In this document: positions 47,262 to 57,498 of the stretch, one piece after another | How positions within the stretch are numbered: the first letter of the stretch is position 1 | Layout: each line of letters begins with the position of its first letter | NCBI GenBank assembly: GCA_020026055.1 | Contig: JAHHRA010000006.1 | Location: 1-64,000, forward strand | Direction: 5' to 3' | From: Actinobacillus sp. | GTDB lineage: Bacteria > Pseudomonadota > Gammaproteobacteria > Enterobacterales > Pasteurellaceae | DNA: 64,000 nucleotides | Position numbers and translations under genes: made by a program | Notes under the pieces: generated by a model | What the model was told of the DNA's origin: nothing | Seen by the model: only the letters and a program-made list of their open reading frames with translations | Databases searched by the model: none

Positions 47262-48860
47262 ATGCAAATTATTGAACAAATTCAGCTAAGTACACAAGAT
47301 TTAATTTTTATTTTTTCACTCAGTAGCGGTGCTATCATTTTGTTTTTTGTACTATGGATTTTTACTTTGCATAGCAAAAACAAACTCAAAACAGACATTG
47401 AGCAAGCACGACAAGATAAAAACAGTGCAGAACAGAATGCAATTAAAAACCAAACTGAAACTGAAAGTTTTAAAATTCGTCTCATCGAACGTGATGATAG
47501 TTTGCGGAATATGCAACAAAAATTGCAAGAACAATACAACCAAATGCAACGCTTGAACGCACAAATGACATTGCTAAATGGTGAATTTAGTACTGAAAAA
47601 ACTAAATCAGAAAATTTTTCTCAACAATTGATCGAAAAACAACAAACAATTGAAAAATACGAGCAACAACTTACTGATTTGCTACATACAAATAGTTGCT
47701 TGCGAAATGAATTAACCGAATTAAGAACAACTTTAAACGAAAAGAATGCTCATTTTCTTGAACTTCAAAAAAATATTGAAGAAAGCAAAGGATCAATGAG
47801 TATTGAATTTCAAAACCTTGCCAATCGCATTCTTGAAGAAAAATCCAAAGTTTTTAGCCATCAAAACAAAAATGAAATGACAGATTTATTGCGTCCATTC
47901 CGTGAGCAGATGGAAAGCTTTCAAAAACGAGTAAATGAAATTCATTCCGAAAATTTGAAAGGTAATGCTGGAATAGAAGCAGAAATAAAAAAAATGTTTG
48001 AACTTGGTTTAAATATGACCCAAGAAGCTAATAACCTTACTTCTGCTTTGAAAGGCAATAAAAAAATGCTCGGCAACTGGGGCGAAATCCAGCTTGAACA
48101 AACCTTACAAATGGCGGGGCTTGAAGCAGGCGTGCATTATACCGCTCAAGCCCATTTCACCAATGAAGAAGGCAAAAAACAATATCCTGATTTTGTCATC
48201 CATTTACCAGATAACAAACAGATGGTGATTGATAGCAAAATGTCATTAGTGAGTTATGAATGTGCCGTTAGTGCCGAAACTGAGGAACTACGTCAACTGC
48301 ATTTAAGTGAACATTGCATTGCATTACGCCATCATATTGATGACTTAAGTCGTAAAAATTATAGTGCATTAAAAGGAATGGATAGTCCTAATTTCGTGCT
48401 TATGTTTGTTGCATTAGAGCCTGCTTATATTGAAGCTTTACGTAATGATCCAAATTTATTTAATTATGGCTACCAAAAAAATGTGATTATGGTTTCACAT
48501 ACCACCTTAATGCCAATTTTACGCACGATTGCTAACCTCTGGCGTTTAGAAAAATCAAATAAAGATGCGGAAGAAATTAGCCGCCAAGCAGGCGAAGTTT
48601 ATAACCAACTTTGCACTGTAGTGGATCGCCTTAAAAAACTTGGTAACGCATTAAACACAGCCAGTAACCAATATAACGAAACAGTCGTAGCTTTTGCTGG
48701 CAAACAAGGCATCATCGGCAAAGCAGAACGTTTCAAAAAACTCTCTCACCGTGCCAATAAAACAATGCCAGAACTTCCCATCGTTGCGATTGAGAATGAA
48801 AAAGCGCATTTGTTGGAGATGGAAGGGGTTTCGAAAGATACGGGGGATAGTGAGGGTTAG
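47262..48860 (+). CDS. rmuC: DNA recombination protein RmuC
   Basis: 532 residues. One N-terminal membrane segment (about 14-35, LIFIFSLSSGAIILFFVLWIF), a long coiled coil (40-190, Gln/Glu/Lys rich), then the RmuC domain (GNKKMLGNWGEIQLEQTL, DFVIHLPDNKQMVIDSKMSL). The domain resembles restriction endonuclease-like folds, and the gene limits inversions between short inverted repeats in E. coli. 24 bases after mutS, likely co-transcribed. Confidence 0.93.
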   Translation: MQIIEQIQLSTQDLIFIFSLSSGAIILFFVLWIFTLHSKNKLKTDIEQARQDKNSAEQNAIKNQTETESFKIRLIERDDSLRNMQQKLQEQYNQMQRLNAQMTLLNGEFSTEKTKSENFSQQLIEKQQTIEKYEQQLTDLLHTNSCLRNELTELRTTLNEKNAHFLELQKNIEESKGSMSIEFQNLANRILEEKSKVFSHQNKNEMTDLLRPFREQMESFQKRVNEIHSENLKGNAGIEAEIKKMFELGLNMTQEANNLTSALKGNKKMLGNWGEIQLEQTLQMAGLEAGVHYTAQAHFTNEEGKKQYPDFVIHLPDNKQMVIDSKMSLVSYECAVSAETEELRQLHLSEHCIALRHHIDDLSRKNYSALKGMDSPNFVLMFVALEPAYIEALRNDPNLFNYGYQKNVIMVSHTTLMPILRTIANLWRLEKSNKDAEEISRQAGEVYNQLCTVVDRLKKLGNALNTASNQYNETVVAFAGKQGIIGKAERFKKLSHRANKTMPELPIVAIENEKAHLLEMEGVSKDTGDSEG

Positions 48861-48867
48861 GATATTC

Positions 48868-48907
48868 ACGCCACGATTTTCGGAAAATTTTCTGATTTTT
48901 GGGCGTG
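48868..48907. repeat. Palindromic element, after rmuC
   Basis: ACGCCACGATTTTCGG, centre AAAATTTT, right arm CTGATTTTTGGGCGTG. It starts 7 bases after the rmuC stop and forms the left flank of the restriction-modification gene region. Confidence 0.8.
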
Positions 48908-48911
48908 TTAA

Positions 48912-48936
48912 AAACCGCAAGTAGCACTTGCGGTTT
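48912..48936 (+). terminator. Terminator of mutS-rmuC
   Basis: AAACCGCAAGT-AGC-ACTTGCGGTTT is an 11-bp perfect stem with a T-rich start of tail. Both strands read ACTTGCGGT, which resembles neither classical uptake core exactly. Confidence 0.75.
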
Positions 48937-48940
48937 CTGT

Positions 48941-49289
48941 ATGGGGAGGAGTGGATGCTTTAGTTAGTAGTAATATTTTTTATTACTTCAATTTTGCGAG
49001 ATATTTAAGTTCAGCTTACCTTTTTGAAATTATCACAAATTTTTTGGAAAAATTTTTAGGAATTCAGAAGATATTTACAAATTTAAGAGCACAGTATTTT
49101 TTTTGAAAAAACGTTAGAATATGAAATTTTCTTGCATTTAAAAAACGAGAGGACACAACATTGACAAGCCTACTGCAATGAAAATGACCTTAAAAAATTT
49201 TCAGCAACTTGTCCTAAGTTACAAAAAATAAAGTAAAAGCACTAGGTTTTTCATCAATATTCCAGCGTAACCTTTTAAGAGTAGCAACA
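48941..49289. other. Gene-free interval before the restriction-modification gene
   Basis: 349 A/T-rich bases with no credible ORF. A T/A-rich block near 49030-49060 resembles the centre of the palindromic element. TTGACA occurs at 49162 without a convincing -10. The promoter of the large gene must lie here but I cannot place it. Confidence 0.35.
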
Positions 49290-52200
49290 ATGATTACAGT
49301 AAAAAATTTACCATTCGTACTAAACAGCTTAGGTTTTACTCATCAAAATAATGTTTACACCAAAACATTTCCTGATGTTGAGTACAAACTTATCGCAGAT
49401 TTTAATAAGCGATCTTTCATTTATCCGCCTGAACTTATCATCAACGACAAAACAACGTGCAACTTTTCCGCTCCTGAAAATTTTGTCGTGTTTGAATGTG
49501 TACACCGTCTAATCGAACAAGGTTATCACCCAAAACACATTGAATTAGAGAAAAGATGGCAACTCGGACACTCACAAAAAAGTGGTAAAGCAGATATTTG
49601 TGTGAAAGATAATGACGGTAACATTATCCTAATCATTGAATGTAAAACCGCTGGCAATGAATACGACAAAGCACGCAGAATTTTAGAAAACGATAGCCGA
49701 AATCAATTATTTTCCTATTTACAACAAGCGACTTCCACGCAATTTTTAGCTTTGTATAGCAGTGATTTTACTGAAAACGTTATTTGCAATTATTACCTTA
49801 TTTCTGTAACAGATAATGATGAATTATTAAAAAATGATAAAGAATTAAAAGGCTATAAAGACACCGCAACCACAGAAGAAAAATGGACAGTATGGCGAAA
49901 AACGTATGATGGTGATTACGCAACGATGGGGCTTTTTGAAAATAATAAAGCTTATGACATTGGCAAAAAGGTTTTCCAATTAGAGGATTTAAAACCCATT
50001 AGCAATAAAGATATTCAAGGAAAATACCATGAATTTGCCACGATCTTACGTCAATATAACGTTTCAGGTCGTGAAAATGCTTTCGATAAATTGGTGAATT
50101 TATTTTTGTGTAAAGTAACCGACGAAACAAACAGTAAAAAAGCAGGCAAAAAATTAAATTTCTATTGGAAAGGCAAAACCTTTGATAACCCTTTCGACTT
50201 CCAAGACCGCTTGCAAGCCCTTTACAAGGACGGAATGAAAGAATATCTAGGCGATGAAATCACCTATATCGCTAACAGCCAAATTGATGAAGCTTTTGGT
50301 ATCTTTAAAGACAAGCCAAATGTTACGAAAGATGCGATAAAAGAATATTTTAAGGAATTAAAGTTTTTTTCAAATAATGATTTTGCTTTTATTGACGTAC
50401 ACAACAAAAAACTGTTCTACCAAAATTTTGAAGTCTTACTAAAAGTTTGCAAAATGATCCAAGATATGCGACTAACTGACAGTGAGGAAAATCAATTTCT
50501 TGGCGATATGTTTGAAGGCTTTTTAGATGCAGGCGTAAAACAAAGTGAAGGACAATTTTTCACGCCAATGCCTATTGTGAAATTCATCATCAATTCCCTA
50601 CCAGACAAACAAACGCCACACGTGCTTGATTACGCCTGTGGTGCTGGGCATTTTTTAAATGAATATTTTATTAAGAATCGTGATAGCAACATCGTTGGCG
50701 TGGAAAAAGAATACCGCTTATCCAAAGTGGCGAAAGTGTCTTCTTTTATGTACGGCTCCAAAATAGATATTATCCATAATGACGCTCTCGCTCATAACGC
50801 CAAACTTATACCACAAACCTTTGATGTACTCATTGCCAACCCACCGTACTCCGTTACAGGCTTTTTAGCCACATTAAACGAAAGCGATCGAGCCAAATAT
50901 ACGCTTTCGCAAGAAGTGAAAGACCTTTCTACCACTAATGCCATTGAATGCTTTTTCATTGAACGTGCAGTACAGCTTTTAGGTAAAGACGCAGTGGCGG
51001 GGATCATCGTTCCAAGTTCAATTTTAAACAAAGAAACGCCAGCACTTTACACCAAAACACGAGAATTATTGCTCAAACATTTTAACATCATCGCCATTGC
51101 AGAATTTGGTAGCGGTACTTTTGGCAAAACTGGCACAAATACTGTCACACTCTTTTTACAACGCCGTGACCCAAACCAACGCCTACCACAGCATTATCAA
51201 AATATGGTCAACGAATGGTTTAGTGGCGATTTAAACACCAACAAAGCACTAAAAGAGGAACATCTTTTAAATGATTACTGCCATTATTGCGACTTCAACG
51301 AAACGGACTACCACGCCTTTTTACAAGGTACGCTAACTGACGATTTATTAAAAACAGAAATGTTTAGCGAATACCAAAAAGCCTTTAATAAAACCTACAA
51401 AGCCCCAACGACCAAAGTATTTAAAGCCAAAACCTTAGCGGATAAAGAGGCACACAAACAGGCAGAATTTTTAACCTTCTTAAAAAACAAAGAACGAGAA
51501 AAACTCTACTACTTCTGCCTTGCCAATGTGCAAACAAATGATGTTGTCATCGTCAAATCACCAAGCGACAACAAAGAAATCAAAAAATTCTTAGGTTACG
51601 AATGGAGCAACCGCAAAGGTAATGAAGGCATTCAATACATCACCACAGAGCAAGCCAGCATTTCCAAAATCGCAAACGCAGATGATGAAAATGCCGAAAT
51701 AGATAAAAAGCAGGAACAGTTAAAAAGCATCAACACACCGCTTTATAACCCCAATAACGCCGATGATGACAGCAAAATCAACACCATCATCAAAAACAAT
51801 TTTAACGGCATTCAAACGCCAATTACTGATAATTTAACCCCATTCATCAGCCGAGCCAATCTCGTGGATATGCTCGATTTTGATCGTGTGGATTTTGGTA
51901 AAACCTTAACGCTTACGCCGAAGAAGAAAGCGGTAGCCATTGAGAGTAAGTATCCGTTAGTAAGGTTGGGTGAAATTTGTGAAATTACATCAGGACAATC
52001 GCCAAAATCGGAATTTTATAATGAAGATAAAAAAGGACTACCTTTTTATCAAGGAAAAACTGAGTTTACAGAAAAATATCTTAAAGAACCGAAAGTTTAT
52101 ACAAGTGAAATTACAAAAACTTCTGTTAAAGATGATATTTTAATGAGCGTCAGAGCACCTGTTGGAACAGTTAATATCAATCCATTTGATAAGATTTGTA

Positions 52201-53066
52201 TAGGTAGAGGATTATGTGCAATTAAAGCAAATAGGAAAATATTACAAGAATATTTGTTTATTTATTTACAATCTATTGAAAGTATTTTATCAAATTCTGG
52301 AAATGCTGGTGCAATCTTTCAATCTATATCAAGAAACCAATTGGAAATTATAAAAATCCCTCTACCACCGCTCAATATTCAACAACAAATCGTTGCGAAA
52401 ATTGAAATTTTAGAAACGCAAGCGGTAGAAAACCAGCAGGAAATTACGGCGTTACGTGGAAATATTGAAAAGTTAATAACCAATGTTTTAGATAAAAATT
52501 ACCCAATTAAAACATTAACTTCGCTGATGTCTATTGTTCGTGGAGCCTCCCCGCGACCTATTAAGCAATTTATTACTCAAGATCCTAATGGCGTTAATTG
52601 GATCAAAATTGGTGATGTAAAACCTAGTTCAAAGTACATTACCAGCACAAAGGAAAAAATTACTCAATCAGGTGCGGAAAAATCACGTTTTGTTAATGTC
52701 GGTGATTTTGTGCTTTCAAACTCAATGAGCTTTGGACGACCTTATATAATGAAAACCACTGGTTGCATTCACGATGGCTGGTTACTTCTATCTGATTTTT
52801 CTACCGAACTTAATAGAGATTATTTGTACTATATTCTATCTAGTTCAGTTGTTCAGGAACAATTTACAGAAAAAGCATCTGGAACAACCGTAGATAATCT
52901 AAATATAGCTAAGGTTTCAACGGTAAAAATCCCACTCCCACCTCTTGCCGAACAGCAAAAAATCGTGGCAGAGATAGAAAAACTGGAACAAAAAATCAGC
53001 GAACTAGAAACGCAACTCGCCAACATACCAACCGAAAAAGCCGCCGTTCTCAAACGGTATCTGTAG
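49290..53066 (+). CDS. Single-chain restriction-modification enzyme (nuclease-methylase-specificity fusion, Type IIG-like)
   Basis: 1,258 residues. Domains: HsdR_N-like PD-(D/E)xK nuclease (Asp102, Glu117-x-Lys119 in NIILIIECKT), helical linker, Type I-style N6-adenine methylase (GQFFTP at 421, motif I DYACGAGHF at 447-455, motif IV NPPY at 517-520), then two HsdS-type target-recognition domains, about 888-1040 and 1075-1225. Each domain ends with an IPLPPL...QQ helix (IPLPPLNIQQQIVAKIE and IPLPPLAEQQKIVAEIE). One polypeptide thus carries cutting, methylation and bipartite recognition. No separate hsd genes or control gene adjoin. The frame is intact. The locus lies between palindromic elements, which suggests it is an accessory insertion. 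Confidence 0.92.
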   Translation: MITVKNLPFVLNSLGFTHQNNVYTKTFPDVEYKLIADFNKRSFIYPPELIINDKTTCNFSAPENFVVFECVHRLIEQGYHPKHIELEKRWQLGHSQKSGKADICVKDNDGNIILIIECKTAGNEYDKARRILENDSRNQLFSYLQQATSTQFLALYSSDFTENVICNYYLISVTDNDELLKNDKELKGYKDTATTEEKWTVWRKTYDGDYATMGLFENNKAYDIGKKVFQLEDLKPISNKDIQGKYHEFATILRQYNVSGRENAFDKLVNLFLCKVTDETNSKKAGKKLNFYWKGKTFDNPFDFQDRLQALYKDGMKEYLGDEITYIANSQIDEAFGIFKDKPNVTKDAIKEYFKELKFFSNNDFAFIDVHNKKLFYQNFEVLLKVCKMIQDMRLTDSEENQFLGDMFEGFLDAGVKQSEGQFFTPMPIVKFIINSLPDKQTPHVLDYACGAGHFLNEYFIKNRDSNIVGVEKEYRLSKVAKVSSFMYGSKIDIIHNDALAHNAKLIPQTFDVLIANPPYSVTGFLATLNESDRAKYTLSQEVKDLSTTNAIECFFIERAVQLLGKDAVAGIIVPSSILNKETPALYTKTRELLLKHFNIIAIAEFGSGTFGKTGTNTVTLFLQRRDPNQRLPQHYQNMVNEWFSGDLNTNKALKEEHLLNDYCHYCDFNETDYHAFLQGTLTDDLLKTEMFSEYQKAFNKTYKAPTTKVFKAKTLADKEAHKQAEFLTFLKNKEREKLYYFCLANVQTNDVVIVKSPSDNKEIKKFLGYEWSNRKGNEGIQYITTEQASISKIANADDENAEIDKKQEQLKSINTPLYNPNNADDDSKINTIIKNNFNGIQTPITDNLTPFISRANLVDMLDFDRVDFGKTLTLTPKKKAVAIESKYPLVRLGEICEITSGQSPKSEFYNEDKKGLPFYQGKTEFTEKYLKEPKVYTSEITKTSVKDDILMSVRAPVGTVNINPFDKICIGRGLCAIKANRKILQEYLFIYLQSIESILSNSGNAGAIFQSISRNQLEIIKIPLPPLNIQQQIVAKIEILETQAVENQQEITALRGNIEKLITNVLDKNYPIKTLTSLMSIVRGASPRPIKQFITQDPNGVNWIKIGDVKPSSKYITSTKEKITQSGAEKSRFVNVGDFVLSNSMSFGRPYIMKTTGCIHDGWLLLSDFSTELNRDYLYYILSSSVVQEQFTEKASGTTVDNLNIAKVSTVKIPLPPLAEQQKIVAEIEKLEQKISELETQLANIPTEKAAVLKRYL

Positions 53067-53073
53067 ATATTAT

Positions 53074-53117
53074 CACGCCACGAAAATCGGGAAAAATTTT
53101 CCGAAAATCGGGGCGTG
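53074..53117. repeat. Palindromic element, after the restriction-modification gene
   Basis: CACGCCACGAAAATCGG, centre GAAAAATTTTCC, right arm GAAAATCGGGGCGTG. It starts 8 bases after the stop and forms the right flank of the gene. Confidence 0.85.
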
Positions 53118-53186
53118 AATTAATTTTTACCCTTCAAAAAGTAAAACGACGCCACACGGATTCCCTTATAAACCACCTTAAGCGAC

Positions 53187-53263
53187 TGAAATTTTTTAGC
53201 AAATTAGGGTTGTTTGAATGGCGTAGCCACGAGTTGCCCTAATTTGCGTTAAGAAAAATTTCA
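53187..53263. repeat. Long imperfect inverted repeat
   Basis: The left arm TGAAATTTTTTAGC continues to AAATTAGGG (53187-53209); the right arm CCCTAATTTGCG continues to AAAAATTTCA (53237-53263). The 27-base loop contains GGCGTAGCC. The core AAATTAGGG/CCCTAATTT is perfect. It is unlike the ACGCC family, so it is a second repeat type. Confidence 0.7.
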
Positions 53264-53366
53264 CCAAGCATCGATACGCGGCTAATAAGAGTGTGCTTTC
53301 TTTGGAGACGATCTTTGCACAAGCGAAGAAAGTAACAAGATCCCGTTGCCGTGATTACGAACAATT

Positions 53367-53407
53367 ACGCCTCAAAAATCGGAAAATTTTTCCGAATTTC
53401 GTGGCGT
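53367..53407. repeat. Palindromic element copy
   Basis: ACGCCTCAAAAATCGGAAAA, then TTTTTCCGAATTTCGTGGCGT. Intergenic, in the repeat tract before S10. Confidence 0.85.
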
Positions 53408-53515
53408 TAACTAACACTTAATCACCAAAACTATCTTCGAATTGCATACCCCCTACGTCAGTATAGATGACACTATCATTTTTCACTTAACTTAAATCTC
53501 ATTGTGGAAAGCAAA

Positions 53516-53545
53516 GGGGTAGATAATAAAGGGGTAGATAATAAA
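53516..53545. repeat. Two tandem 15-bp direct repeats
   Basis: GGGGTAGATAATAAA occurs twice without interruption. A third related word, GGGGTAGA, lies near 53700. Confidence 0.7.
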
Positions 53546-53750
53546 GAAGATCTGTGAAAGGAAGAAAGCTAAAAAAACAAACACGCCGAAGAACTTTTTT
53601 AAGCAATTTGGGAATAACATAAATATCCACTTCAAAACCCAATTCAAGCTAGACAAAATCGTTGAGTTGATCCAAAAGTTGTTGGATTAAGAGCAATGAG
53701 GGGTAGAGTTTGTTTGCGTAATTGTAAGCTTAAAAATAATATTCCACTTC

Positions 53751-53793
53751 AACACCCTCAATTTCGGAAAACTTTTCCGATTTTGGGAGCGTG
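53751..53793. repeat. Degenerate palindromic element copy
   Basis: ACACCCTCAATTTCGGAAAA, centre CTTTTCC, right arm GATTTTGGGAGCGTGA. The ACGC/GCGT ends have diverged. Confidence 0.6.
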
Positions 53794-53809
53794 ATTAAAA
53801 CTTTTCAAA

Positions 53810-53845
53810 CTCCAACTTTCAGAAAAATTTCCAAAAATCGGAGAG
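53810..53845. repeat. Degenerate palindromic element copy
   Basis: CTCCAACTTTCAGAAAAATT followed by TCCAAAAATCGGAGAG. The centre matches the family; the arms are decayed. Confidence 0.4.
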
Positions 53846-53902
53846 GGAAGAGTAGTGTTGGTAATTGAGGGCGTTGACTTCAAAATTAATCTCCAAAAAC
53901 AC

Positions 53903-53930
53903 TTGCAATTCACCTCAATTATGGTAATAT
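53903..53930 (+). promoter_or_regulatory. S10 operon promoter
   Basis: TTGCAA (53903-53908), 16-bp spacer, TAATAT (53925-53930). Predicted start near 53937, about 178 bases before rpsJ. Confidence 0.65.
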
Positions 53931-53936
53931 CCACAA

Positions 53937-54426
<490 letters not shown>

Positions 54427-54442
54427 TTAAGAGGTTATGACA

Positions 54443-55069
54443 ATGATTGGTTTAGTCGGTCGTAAAGTCGGTATGACACGTATCTTCAACGAAGATGGTG
54501 TGAGCATACCTGTTACTGTAATCGAAATCGAACCTAACCGTGTTACTCAAGTGAAAACTCTTGAAAACGATGGCTATACTGCTGTGCAAGTTACTACTGG
54601 CTCTAAAAAAGCAAGTCGTGTAACTAAACCTGAAGCAGGTCATTTCGTGAAAGCAGGCGTTGAAGCTGGTCGCGGTTTATGGGAATTTCGTACTGAAGGT
54701 GAAGAATTCACTTTAGGTCAAGAAATTAAAGTTGACATCTTTGCAGATGTTAAAAAAGTTGATGTTACTGGTACTTCTAAAGGTAAAGGTTTCCAAGGTG
54801 GTGTGAAACGTTGGAATTTCCGTACTCAGGATGCTAGCCACGGTAACTCTTTATCACATCGTGTACTTGGTTCTATTGGTCAAAACCAAACACCAGGTCG
54901 TGTGTTTAAAGGCAAAAAAATGGCAGGTCACTTAGGTGCTGAACGTGTAACCGTTCAATCTCTTGAAGTGGTTCGTGTTGATGCTGAGAAAAACTTGTTA
55001 TTAGTGAAAGGGGCAATCCCTGGTGCAACTAATGGCGATGTTATCGTTAAACCAGCAGTGAAAGCGTAA
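54443..55069 (+). CDS. rplC: 50S ribosomal protein L3
   Basis: 208 residues from ATG 54443 ([15 protein letters not shown]); an in-frame ATG at 54437 is only two bases from the GAGG site, so the second is preferred. It nucleates 50S assembly. The loop [19 protein letters not shown] with the methylated Gln region is present. Confidence 0.97.
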   Translation: MIGLVGRKVGMTRIFNEDGVSIPVTVIEIEPNRVTQVKTLENDGYTAVQVTTGSKKASRVTKPEAGHFVKAGVEAGRGLWEFRTEGEEFTLGQEIKVDIFADVKKVDVTGTSKGKGFQGGVKRWNFRTQDASHGNSLSHRVLGSIGQNQTPGRVFKGKKMAGHLGAERVTVQSLEVVRVDAEKNLLLVKGAIPGATNGDVIVKPAVKA

Positions 55070-55084
55070 GTCTAGGAGTATTTA

Positions 55085-55690
55085 ATGGAATTAGTAGTAA
55101 AAGATGCAAATACTGCATTAACTGTTTCTGAAACTACTTTTGGACGTGAGTTTAATGAAGCCTTGATTCATCAAGTAGTTGTTGCTTACGCGGCAGGTGC
55201 TCGTCAAGGAACTCGTGCGCAAAAAACTCGTGCCGAAGTAGCAGGTTCTGGTAAAAAACCTTGGCGTCAAAAAGGTACTGGTCGTGCCCGTGCGGGTGAT
55301 GCTCAGTCTCCGATCTGGCGTTCTGGTGGTGTCACTTTTGCAGCGAAGCCACAAGATCATAGCCAAAAAGTGAACAAAAAAATGTATCGTGGTGCAATCA
55401 AAAGCATCCTTTCTGAGCTTGTTCGCCAAGATCGTTTGGTGGTGATGGAAAAATTTGAAATTGACGCACCCAAAACTAAAGTTTTAGTAAATAAACTAAA
55501 AGAATTAGATCTTGATGATGTTTTAATTGTTACTGCAAATCTTGATGAAAATCTATTCTTGGCAGCACGTAACCTTTATAAAGTAGATGTGCGTGATGCT
55601 CAAGGTATCGATCCTGTCAGCCTCATTGCGTTCAAAAAAGTGATGATGACAGTAGATGCAGTAAAACAAATTGAGGAGATGTTAGGATGA
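55085..55690 (+). CDS. rplD: 50S ribosomal protein L4
   Basis: 201 residues. The extended loop ([32 protein letters not shown]) lines the peptide exit tunnel. L4 is the autogenous repressor of the S10 operon in E. coli; the leader above fits this. Overlaps rplW by ATGA. Confidence 0.97.
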   Translation: MELVVKDANTALTVSETTFGREFNEALIHQVVVAYAAGARQGTRAQKTRAEVAGSGKKPWRQKGTGRARAGDAQSPIWRSGGVTFAAKPQDHSQKVNKKMYRGAIKSILSELVRQDRLVVMEKFEIDAPKTKVLVNKLKELDLDDVLIVTANLDENLFLAARNLYKVDVRDAQGIDPVSLIAFKKVMMTVDAVKQIEEMLG

Positions 55691-55995
55691 TTCGTCAAGA
55701 ACGTTTGCTAAAAGTGTTAAAAGCACCTCATATCTCTGAAAAAGCAACCAATAATGCTGAAAAAACAAATACTATCGTTTTCAAAGTTGCTTTAGATGCA
55801 AATAAAGTTGAAATCGCAAATGCTGTTTCAGAATTATTTGAAGTAAAAGTTGATTCTGTGCGTACCGTCGTTGTTAAAGGTAAAGCCAAACGTCGTGGTA
55901 ATAAAATTGGTCAACGTAGTGACTGGAAAAAAGCTTATGTCACTTTAGCTGAAGGACAATCTTTGGACTTCGTTGAAGGTCAGGCAGAGAATTAG
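55687..55995 (+). CDS. rplW: 50S ribosomal protein L23
   Basis: 102 residues ([20 protein letters not shown]). It sits at the tunnel exit and docks trigger factor and SRP. It starts within the rplD stop (ATGA). Confidence 0.97.
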   Translation: MIRQERLLKVLKAPHISEKATNNAEKTNTIVFKVALDANKVEIANAVSELFEVKVDSVRTVVVKGKAKRRGNKIGQRSDWKKAYVTLAEGQSLDFVEGQAEN

Positions 55996-56009
55996 GAGGA
56001 AAGATATAA

Positions 56010-56831
56010 ATGGCTATCGTTAAATGTAAGCCGACCTCCCCTGGTCGTCGTCACGTAGTTAAAGTTGTAAACCCTGAATTATATAAAGGTAAGCCTTTCG
56101 CTGCACTGTTAGATAAAAAAACTAAGACAGGTGGTCGTAATAATTTAGGTCGCATTACGACTCGTCATATCGGTGGTGGACATAAACAACATTACCGTAT
56201 CATTGACTTCAAACGCAATAAATTTGATATTCCTGCAGTAGTGGAGCGTTTAGAATATGATCCGAATCGCAGTGCGAACATTGCTTTAGTACTGTATAAA
56301 GATGGTGAACGTCGTTATATTTTAGCACCTAAAGGTTTAAGCGTTGGTGATCAAATCCAAGCGGGTATTAACGCACCAATCAAAGTAGGTAATGCTTTAC
56401 CTATGCGCCTTATCCCAGTAGGTACAACTGTACATAATGTTGAATTAAAACCTGCTAAAGGCGGACAAATTGCACGTTCTGCAGGTGCTTATGTTCAAAT
56501 TATCGCACGTGAAGGTAACTATGTAACTTTACGTCTTCGTTCAGGCGAAATGCGTAAAGTTTTAGCGGATTGTGTGGCGACTATTGGTGAAGTCGGCAAT
56601 TCAGAACATATGTTACGTTCACTTGGTAAAGCAGGTGCTAGCCGTTGGCGTGGAATTCGTCCAACTGTGCGTGGTACTGCGATGAACCCAGTTGATCACC
56701 CACATGGTGGTGGTGAAGGTCGTAACTTCGGTAAACATCCGGTTACTCCTTGGGGCGTTCAAACTAAAGGTAAGAAAACACGCCACAATAAACGTACTGA
56801 TAAATACATTGTACGTCGTCGTGGTAAATAA
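56010..56831 (+). CDS. rplB: 50S ribosomal protein L2
   Basis: 273 residues, same as E. coli. Needed for subunit association and peptidyl transfer; the conserved C-terminal HPHGGGEGR loop with the critical His is intact. AGGAGGA site upstream. Confidence 0.98.
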   Translation: MAIVKCKPTSPGRRHVVKVVNPELYKGKPFAALLDKKTKTGGRNNLGRITTRHIGGGHKQHYRIIDFKRNKFDIPAVVERLEYDPNRSANIALVLYKDGERRYILAPKGLSVGDQIQAGINAPIKVGNALPMRLIPVGTTVHNVELKPAKGGQIARSAGAYVQIIAREGNYVTLRLRSGEMRKVLADCVATIGEVGNSEHMLRSLGKAGASRWRGIRPTVRGTAMNPVDHPHGGGEGRNFGKHPVTPWGVQTKGKKTRHNKRTDKYIVRRRGK

Positions 56832-56860
56832 AATTTTTAATTAAATAAAAGAGGTAAACC

Positions 56861-57136
56861 ATGCCACGTTCTCTCAAGAAAGGTCCATTTATTGACCTAC
56901 CCTTGTTGAAGAAGGTAGAGAAGGCGGTGGAAAGCGGGGATAAAAAACCAATCAAAACTTGGTCCCGTCGTTCAATGATCATTCCACAAATGATTGGATT
57001 GACCATCGCAGTCCATAATGGTCGTCAGCACGTTCCTGTTTATATTTCTGATGAAATGATCGGACATAAACTAGGTGAATTTGCACCGACTCGTACGTAT
57101 CGCGGTCACGCTGCGGATAAAAAGGCTAAAAAGTAA
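56861..57136 (+). CDS. rpsS: 30S ribosomal protein S19
   Basis: 91 residues ([20 protein letters not shown]). 30S head protein contacting S13 and the A-site tRNA region. AGAGG upstream. Confidence 0.98.
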   Translation: MPRSLKKGPFIDLPLLKKVEKAVESGDKKPIKTWSRRSMIIPQMIGLTIAVHNGRQHVPVYISDEMIGHKLGEFAPTRTYRGHAADKKAKK

Positions 57137-57144
57137 GGGAGTAA

Positions 57145-57480
<336 letters not shown>

Positions 57481-57498
57481 TTAAGTAGGAGAATAACA

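Larger units (their letters stand above)
53118..53902. other. Repeat-rich non-coding tract between the restriction gene and the S10 promoter
   Basis: About 785 bases with no credible gene. Besides the listed elements, TCCACTTCAAAACCC (about 53626) and TCCACTTCAACACCC (53744) are related direct repeats. An arm-like AATTGAGGGCGTTGA (about 53863) mirrors ACACCCTCAATT at 53752. TTTCTTT/AAGAAAG arms occur near 53297 and 53326. It looks like layered insertion and decay of repeats. Confidence 0.55.

Noticed and set aside
48912..48936. ACTTGCGGT inverted pair as a standard uptake sequence
   Set aside because: It matches neither AAGTGCGGT nor ACAAGCGGT; kept only as a terminator.
49140..49215. Small ORFs after GAGAGGACACAACATTG before the restriction gene
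   Set aside because: The TTG frame stops after six codons and the next ATG frame after 17 codons; too short to support.
53282..53360. Remnant of a coding gene around TTTGCACAAGCGAAGAAAGTAA
   Set aside because: The words resemble widely dispersed repeat sequence and no frame of useful length could be followed.
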